This document shows positions 57,051 to 64,000 of a DNA stretch of 64,000 nucleotides, one piece after another. The stretch covers positions 64,872,891-64,936,890 of the forward strand of contig CP154954.1 of the NCBI GenBank assembly GCA_039621445.1, in the 5' to 3' direction. The translations under genes and the position numbers were made by a program. Within the stretch, counting starts at the first letter, position 1; each line of letters starts with the position of its first letter. The notes under the pieces were generated by a model. It did no database searches. It saw only the letters and a list, made by a program, of their open reading frames with translations, and was not told where the DNA came from. This stretch comes from Euglena gracilis (Eukaryota; Euglenida; Euglenophyceae; Euglenales).

Positions 57051-57310
57051 TGGGTAGGCAAGAATAAAAAGAGGAAGAAAAAACTCATTCAGCAAAACCC
57101 AGTTTAAGCACACTTATCTCACCTCCTCCAATGGTGAGCTTTCAGCAAAACAAATGACAACAACAAAAACAACACTCATATGATATTAATTCATATTGTG
57201 CACAAATTTGTTCAACATCGATATGATGTCGGACAAATTTTGACATTTTTGTATTTCAAATTAATCCTTAAAGTTTATTATAAAATCCCAAAATACTTCA
57301 CCTGGCAGCC

Positions 57311-57949
57311 CCATGGCTGTGGGACCCCCGGGGGGGGGGGGGGTACCAGTGGTAGGAATTGGGGCGGGGGTTCCACTTTGTATGGTGAATCTAGGCGGTG
57401 TCAGATTCACGGTTTTCACAACCATTTTTGGCCAAGGTTGGGGTGAATTCCAGGAGTAGGGTTGGGGGAAGGGTTCACATTTCTGTACCAAGGCATTTTT
57501 AGACCAAGTCAGGCCTAAATTTAGGCCTAACTTCAGGTCTAACTTTAGGTTAAATTCAGGCCGAATTCGAAAACTCCTAACCCTGATCTGAACGATAAAC
57601 GCAATCATAACCCCATCTCCAACCGTAACCCTTCCCATGAATCTCATTTCAAAACCCGCTGAGGCGCAACCCAAAGCCTTGCCACGGATCCCAAGTTTTG
57701 GGGGACTGGTCCCTCTTGGATGGGGAGGATGGTGCAACACCCCCCTCCCCAAATAAGTGGGACCCCACGGGGAGGGGGGGGGACAGGCACGGGACTGCCT
57801 CTCGTTTTTTGGTGAAATATTTTCTGTCGGAAAAGAATTTGTTTGTCATTCCTACCCTGGATACCCTCGATGGCTAAGCTGGTCAGAGCCCCAGGTTTCC
57901 TTCAAGAAGCCTAACAGATCATTGGTTTTGGTCGCCAATGGGGACTTGG
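57311..57949. other. Gene-free stretch with GCCTAA(A/C) words
   Basis: AGGCCTAAATTTAGGCCTAA and related words (57508-57560) resemble the telomere-like region at 12600-12720. A G run lies at 57330-57343. No exon is seen. Confidence 0.35.
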
Positions 57950-58167
57950 CTGTCAAAGGCGCCAGGACATCTTCAACACATCGCACAAGGCAGGGGATTT
58001 CCGAAGGGGTCTGGGCGCGTTGCATACCAACTCGACCTCATTGAGAGTTGGCTGCCCCAGGGGTCGAAAAAGTTCCTCCACCCACCTAGCATTGGAGCAG
58101 GACCCTGGGGGGGGGGGATGAAAAATGACCTGTCGGACAAAAAAACCCTCGAACCCCAATTTTCCTA

Positions 58168-58314
58168 CCTGCCCCCCCCCCCCCGGGGAAACTAAACTGT
58201 CACCTGACAGGTTGGCCAGTAACGGGGACCCTTAAAACTTCCCATACTGACAAGTTGACCAGTAACGGGGACTATGACAGGTTGTCGGGCATGACAGTTT
58301 CCCCGGCGGGGGGG
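58168..58314. mobile_element. MITE, family 1 (older copy)
   Basis: The left end CCTGCCCCC follows TA at 58166-58167. ACTGTCACCTGACAGGTTGG and GACAGTTTCCCCGG lie inside. The right tip is decayed. Confidence 0.55.
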
Positions 58315-58434
58315 ACCGTGTTGGGGCATTTTTTTCAAAAGCTTTCGGCTCACACCATACCCAGGCCCCCTCCCAAATCACCCCATCCCAAGGGGCGTTC
58401 TGAGTTATTAAAAAAAAGATAAAGAAGTCAGAGG

Positions 58435-58617
58435 GTGATGATGGAAACCGAAAGCTGGGTCGGCGCCGGAGCCTTCTGCCAGCGGTTGGCCGGGACGAAT
58501 GCCGCAACGGAGCTCACCGGCAACGCTGCGGGCAACTCGCATCACAGGGAGGGCAGAGGCACTCCGTCCGAGGGCCAACCAGGCATTATGTTTCTCAAGG
58601 AGCCTTCAAAAACTTAA
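58435..58617 (+). CDS. Possible short coding patch (uncertain strand)
   Basis: A GC-rich patch in A/T-rich surroundings is open for 60 codons on plus (ESWVGAGAFCQRLAGTNAAT, then ELTGNAAGN). It is also open on minus (VARSVAGELRCGIRPGQPL). It could be an exon of either strand. No family is recognised, and unit 1 has no clear counterpart. Confidence 0.25.
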   Translation: MMMETESWVGAGAFCQRLAGTNAATELTGNAAGNSHHREGRGTPSEGQPGIMFLKEPSKT

Positions 58618-58677
58618 AAATGGCTTAAAATGCCTCAAAATGTGCCTCAAAATGCCTCAAAATGCCACAAAATATTA

Positions 58678-59533
58678 CCTCCCCCCCCCTTGTCCAACGA
58701 CCGCTAAATATCACTACTGACCAGGGGGGTGGTCGCTATTTTGGCCAAATATCGCTACTGACCGGGGGGGGGGGGGGCGTTAGACAAGACCAGGGTCAAA
58801 AAAATTTTCTCCCGCTTCGCCCCAAGGGGGATGCTTCCGCACCGCATGCACCGCGTGTGTCGATCTGCGTGTGGCACCGCGTGCACAGCGTTGCACCGCG
58901 TGGCAAGAATTCGGTTCAAATAAAATAACTGGATGAGAAAAATACATGCAAAAGCGCCCATCGATTACAAAAAGAATTGCAATAAAAAAGCATTTTGAGT
59001 GAATTTGGTCATTTTTAGGCATTTTTGGCCCAAACCACCTGGTTTGGCCACCAGATCTCACCAAATCTGTACCAATGGTCACTGAATCTGTGCAAGTGAC
59101 CACAAAATGGCCAAAAATGGCCAAAAGGGGGCAAGAAGTGGATAAAAGCAATAGAAATGGCCTAAAATGGCCACAAATGTGCAAAAATAGCCAAAAGCAG
59201 CCAAAAATTGGTATAAATGAAGCAAAAACGCATTCAAACAGCCAAAAGTGGTCACTGAAGTGCCAAATACAGCCCAACGTGGGCAAAAGTGGCCAAAAGT
59301 GGTCCAAACTGGCCAAAAAAGGGGGCCAAAAAAGGCCAAAAGTTGCTGATTTACAGCAAACTAGACAAAAAAAGTTGTGGGGGTGCAAAAACTTAGCAAT
59401 TGTGTGGTCTATACTCTGACAGAACGCAAACGTCTGGAAAAAAAGATCCTGGAAAACCTGGAAAAAGATTGCTACGGGCTGGGGGGGGGGGGGTCGTTGG
59501 ACAAGGCCGGTCGTTGGACAAGGGGGGGGGGGG
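58678..59533. mobile_element. MITE, family 3 relative (poly-C then TTGTCCAACGACC)
   Basis: The inverted ends are poly-C then TTGTCCAACGACC and GGTCGTTGGACAAG then poly-G. TA lies on both sides (58676-58677, 59534-59535). The core is an array of AAAATGGCCAAAA-like units (about 59100-59345), with three to four extra internal tips. The open frames on both strands follow from the repeat. Confidence 0.7.
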
Positions 59534-59581
59534 TACATTATTATTAATTTATTAATTAAAAAAAATAAATTAATTATTTGA

Positions 59582-59612
59582 TTTGTTGATTGATTGATTG
59601 ATCGACTGATTA

Positions 59613-59674
<62 letters not shown>

Positions 59675-59704
59675 CGATCAATCGATCGATCGATCGAACA
59701 ATAA

Positions 59705-59783
<79 letters not shown>
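59582..59783. repeat. (TGAT)n followed by (CAAT)n: palindromic microsatellite
   Basis: About 100 bp of TGATTGAT is followed by a short GATC-rich turn and about 80 bp of the complementary CAATCAAT. The two halves are exact inverses and would form a hairpin. Confidence 0.95.
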
Positions 59784-59895
59784 TACACTGGCAAGAATTA
59801 TTGAAAATGAGGCAAACTCCAGGGGGGGGGGGGATGATTTCTCGAATCGCATTGCCTATCCAAGAATATGTGTTTTCTACTTTTTGGCTTTGAAC

Positions 59896-60236
59896 CAGGG
59901 GGTGGGAAATGCAACTTGGGCCTTCAAATTATGCAAGTCAAAAAAATGCAAAAAATGCAAAAAAAAATGCAAAAAAATGCAACTTGCATGAAAACCTTGA
60001 GAAAAAGCTGGAATATGACAGAGCTTTGCTGCCTAAAATCAAAAAAATTTCCAGGGCAAAATATTTTATGCAAAAAAAAACGCAAAAAAATGCAAAAAAA
60101 TCCAAACATACGCACGGCACCAACTACAAAAAATTTTTCCAGGGCAAAATATTTTATGTAAAAAATATGCAAAAAAATGCAAAAAAAAAAAAAATGCAAA
60201 AAATGCAGGTTATGCAAGTTGCATTTCCCCCCCCTG
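59896..60236. mobile_element. CAGGG-ended element with an AAAAATGC tandem core
   Basis: The ends are CAGGGGGTGGGAAATGCAAC and its near inverse. The 7-bp duplication TTTGAAC lies at 59889-59895 and 60237-60243. Inside are AAAAATGC arrays and a repeated TTTCCAGGGCAAAATATTTT (about 60046 and 60134). It is a structural twin of 8578-9011. Confidence 0.7.
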
Positions 60237-60721
60237 TTTGAACCCAGTTCGATTGCTGAATCGTCCTTGGACTTGGCTTTGAAGAAAAAAAATGCTTTCA
60301 AATGCCTTTAAAACTCAAAAAAAATATAAAAATAATGCCGGTGTCAACCAGGGTCTATTCACACAACAAAAAGAGAGGGAGGAGTTGGCAACGTGGGACG
60401 TTCTGGGGAGTCTCTCTGTTGCTTTGGACGTCAGGCAGGCAATAGAATTTCAACCGCAAATGTGCCCCTGGTAATGACTGAAGAAGAATGAAAAGGGAAA
60501 AAAAGATGGGGAAAATCAACAACAGCTCGTACAAAGGAAATTGCAGATACCAATTGAAGAACACAGCGACTCCTCAGCAGAGATCCCAAACATCAGATGC
60601 TCCCCTGGGAGGCTAACACAAGATGTGGACTGCTTTATACGATGACGGGAGGGGAGGGGGAAGGGAAATAATGCCGAGCACCGTAGAACTTCCGGGTTGA
60701 ATGAGGCACCAGAGGCACTGC

Positions 60722-60786
60722 TCACACATCCCGCAGGATGATGGCGTCCTCGTGGGGGATGCCGGACGCACAGCGCCGCCCGAATT
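60722..60786 (-). CDS. Probable terminal exon of a further minus-strand gene
   Basis: The acceptor TTTGCGAG|AA opens FGRRCASGIPHEDAIILRDV, followed by TGA at 60724-60722. The patch is GC-rich in A/T-rich surroundings. On this strand the rest of the gene must lie to the right, mostly beyond the window. Given the tandem pattern, it may be the C-terminus of a third MHYT gene, but nothing comparable was seen in copies 1 and 2. Confidence 0.4.
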
Positions 60787-60984
60787 CTCGCAAACTGTTA
60801 TGAATTTTTGCATCCGCAATTAAAACTGTGCATCAACACACGGGAATGGGTTTCAGTACTTGGCCATATATGTGTATAAATGTTCATCCATGATTGTATG
60901 ATATGTTTATAATTCTATAATACTCGTGTTGTTGTATTTTGCGGGTGTAATTTTGTGATGTGTGTAATTGCATAATGACGCCCC

Positions 60985-61820
60985 AAATAGAAAAATCCCT
61001 CAAATAGAAGCCCCATCCCCCGGGCTTCCAGTCAAAAATCCAAGTAACAGTCCCCCCCCCCCCCCGGGCAGCATGTATTCAAAGGCGCTGGCAAACTGCA
61101 AGCACGCAAATGCAAGGTGAATCGGGATTTTGCCTCAGTCTTAGCAATCCTTAGTTTCCTTGACCATTTGGCGAGAGAGGGTTGGGAAAGACGTTTGGAA
61201 AATAAATAAAAAAAGAATGATTTCCACGTCAACACAGTCCAAAACGCCTGACTTTTTACACCTGGAGCAAAGTGTCAATTGTTTTTTGGGCCGCACACAA
61301 GGGTGCCCAATTAGCAGCCCCACCCCTTGGATTTTCCGCAGACAGACCGAATAGTAGCCTCGGGGAGGGCTTCCAAATGGGGGATGGGGGGGGTTATGTG
61401 AAATAAACCCCCGCCAAATAGCATTGCACTGCAGCACTATTGGACGGCCATCTCCGGCGGCGGGGGGTGCAGCACTATTTGGACCCTGCCGTACCATTGG
61501 ACCAGGTGCCTCTTAGTCCCAGCCTATCACCACCACAGGGATCCTTTTTGTCTGCTCAATGTCGACTCTTGAGGCCAGCGAGGTGCACTCCGGCGCCCAG
61601 CCCGTCGGATTGGTCCGCTTTCGCTTCTAGAGTGCCACGTAACAAATGCAGATGTACAAGGTATAATGTGTTACGCCTTGTGTATCTGCTACGCATTTTG
61701 CATTGCTATGTATTGGGGGGTGCACCACTATTGGACGCTCGCATCATCCGGCGGGGAGGGGGGGGGGGGGGGCAGCACTATTTGGACCCGCAGCTCAATT
61801 GCCCCACAGTACTATTAGGA
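60985..61820. mobile_element. Cluster of small repeats with CAGCACTATTTGGAC units
   Basis: GCAGCACTATTGGACGGCC and GCAGCACTATTTGGACCC recur at 61430-61490 and 61722-61800. Each sits between poly-G runs, in the manner of the other G-capped MITEs. CCCCAAATAG words at 60981-61008 may be another end. Borders are not resolved. Confidence 0.4.
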
Positions 61821-61829
61821 GGGGTTTAA

Positions 61830-63240
<1,411 letters not shown>

Positions 63241-64000
63241 TACAGTTTCGACAAGAATGATGGAAAAAAAATGATGAGGGAGAATGAATGAGAAATGGGA
63301 GAAAATGAGAAATTCTCAATTTAAGAAAAACAATGATGGGAAAATTCAACTTCCACGGAAGATTGGAGTGCTTTTCCCAATTGTGATAGAAATTTTTCGT
63401 CAAAAGAGTAAATCAAAAACCCAAAAAAAAAAAAAAAAAAAAAATAAATGGTTCCAAAATGTGTTCTGGGTGTCCTTTTTGCGGTTTTGTATTAAAAACA
63501 GACTGCAAAAATGACGATATATCATACCTCCATCCTTTTGTGTGAAATTTGACTACCGGTGAATGTGTCCTCCGAAAGGGCGTAGAAAGGTGCGGGGAGA
63601 AAAGGACGAGAGGAAATGATGCGAAAGATTGGGTGGTTTCCCATCTTTTTTGTTTCCTGCCATTTTTGTCCGGACTAAAATTTTTCAGGCCCTCTAGATT
63701 CCAAAATATTCTCTCATTTGAATATTAACATTTGAATTTCAAAATTCACCATTTGAAATGGTTGCACACCAGGAATATTGTGAACCAGAGGCCCCAAAAA
63801 AGGAATGGAGATAACCACCAAGAGCGACGAAATTTGTTGCCTGGAGGATTCAAACACCACCGTGCACGCGTACAATACCAAGCAGGTACACCCGACAGTG
63901 ACCTTGCGAGGGACATCACTGGTAGAGCTTTCAGCTGGTTGAGGTTCACAAAAAGTCCCACAGCAACAGATAACAGGAAAACCACTGGACAACAAATTTT
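63241..64000. other. Gene-free right edge
   Basis: Poly-A lies at 63422-63444; the rest is A/T-rich. The minus frame at 63746-63985 is hydrophobic but has no motif, matching copy or splice evidence, so I do not call it. Confidence 0.35.

Larger units (their letters stand above)
49950..58080. repeat. Duplicated non-coding flank, unit 2
   Basis: This matches 21700-31195 in order up to about 55995. An inverted match to 31268-31520 follows (57050-57310), then a direct match to 31046-31190 (57950-58075). Unit 2 carries a family-1 MITE at 54247-54414 that unit 1 lacks, and about 215 extra bp at 55337-55550. It lacks element alpha. No gene is supported inside. Confidence 0.85.

Overview
This is nuclear DNA of a eukaryote, very probably a unicellular alga or other protist. 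Coding sequence occurs only as short GC-rich exons of about 50-180 bp. These are separated by long non-coding stretches full of microsatellites, G/C homopolymers, palindromes and miniature transposons. There is no bacterial-style operon, rRNA, tRNA or CRISPR. Several inferred introns start with GC instead of GT, and the genes lie in tandem. Both traits are familiar from dinoflagellates, but I cannot prove the lineage.

The core of the window is a tandem duplication with an offset of about 25-28 kb. Each unit holds a minus-strand, multi-exon gene whose exons, read high to low coordinate, give the same series of protein segments. Copy 1 spans about 21.24-7.32 kb and copy 2 about 48.65-34.93 kb. 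The segments match an MHYT-type seven-helix membrane sensor. In order they are: an N-terminal exon starting MALVSP, a first helix, SLHFVSM, GCHHLGM, a helix with ALGGAVC, a helix with AGIAAFHF, GMHYIAG or GMRYLDG, then a cytoplasmic linker (AISQ-ITAVFS, TLGKYIAEMDLEPAK, LEQTLFHIVNNLLLYR, RPYLPDTLFA). In eukaryotes such a sensor plus RPYLP linker is often followed by a nucleotide cyclase or kinase domain, but none is visible here. Both copies show damage, including missing exons and lost splice sites. A C-terminal exon at 60.7 kb may belong to a third copy to the right.

The rest of each unit (20.7-34.1 kb and 49.9-63.2 kb) is duplicated non-coding DNA. The parts at 31.2-34.1 kb are inverted or rearranged in the second unit. 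Comparing the units gives natural empty sites, which fix the ends of several mobile elements: MITEs with G-capped inverted repeats and TA target duplications, elements ending in CAGGG with 7-8 bp duplications, and a family of 2.6-3.4 kb elements with tip CTTAGGCG and 5-bp duplications.

The most unusual structure is that CTTAGGCG family. Each member is packed with copies of its own private palindrome: TTGCGC-GCGCAA at 25.9-29.3 kb, GCGGWWWCCGC at 36.3-38.9 kb and TTGCCCAC-GTGGGCAA before 5.14 kb. The member in gene copy 2 contains an exon that is in phase with the next exon of the gene. The left edge of the window carries the 3' end of an unrelated plus-strand gene for a proline-rich, disordered protein (1-530).
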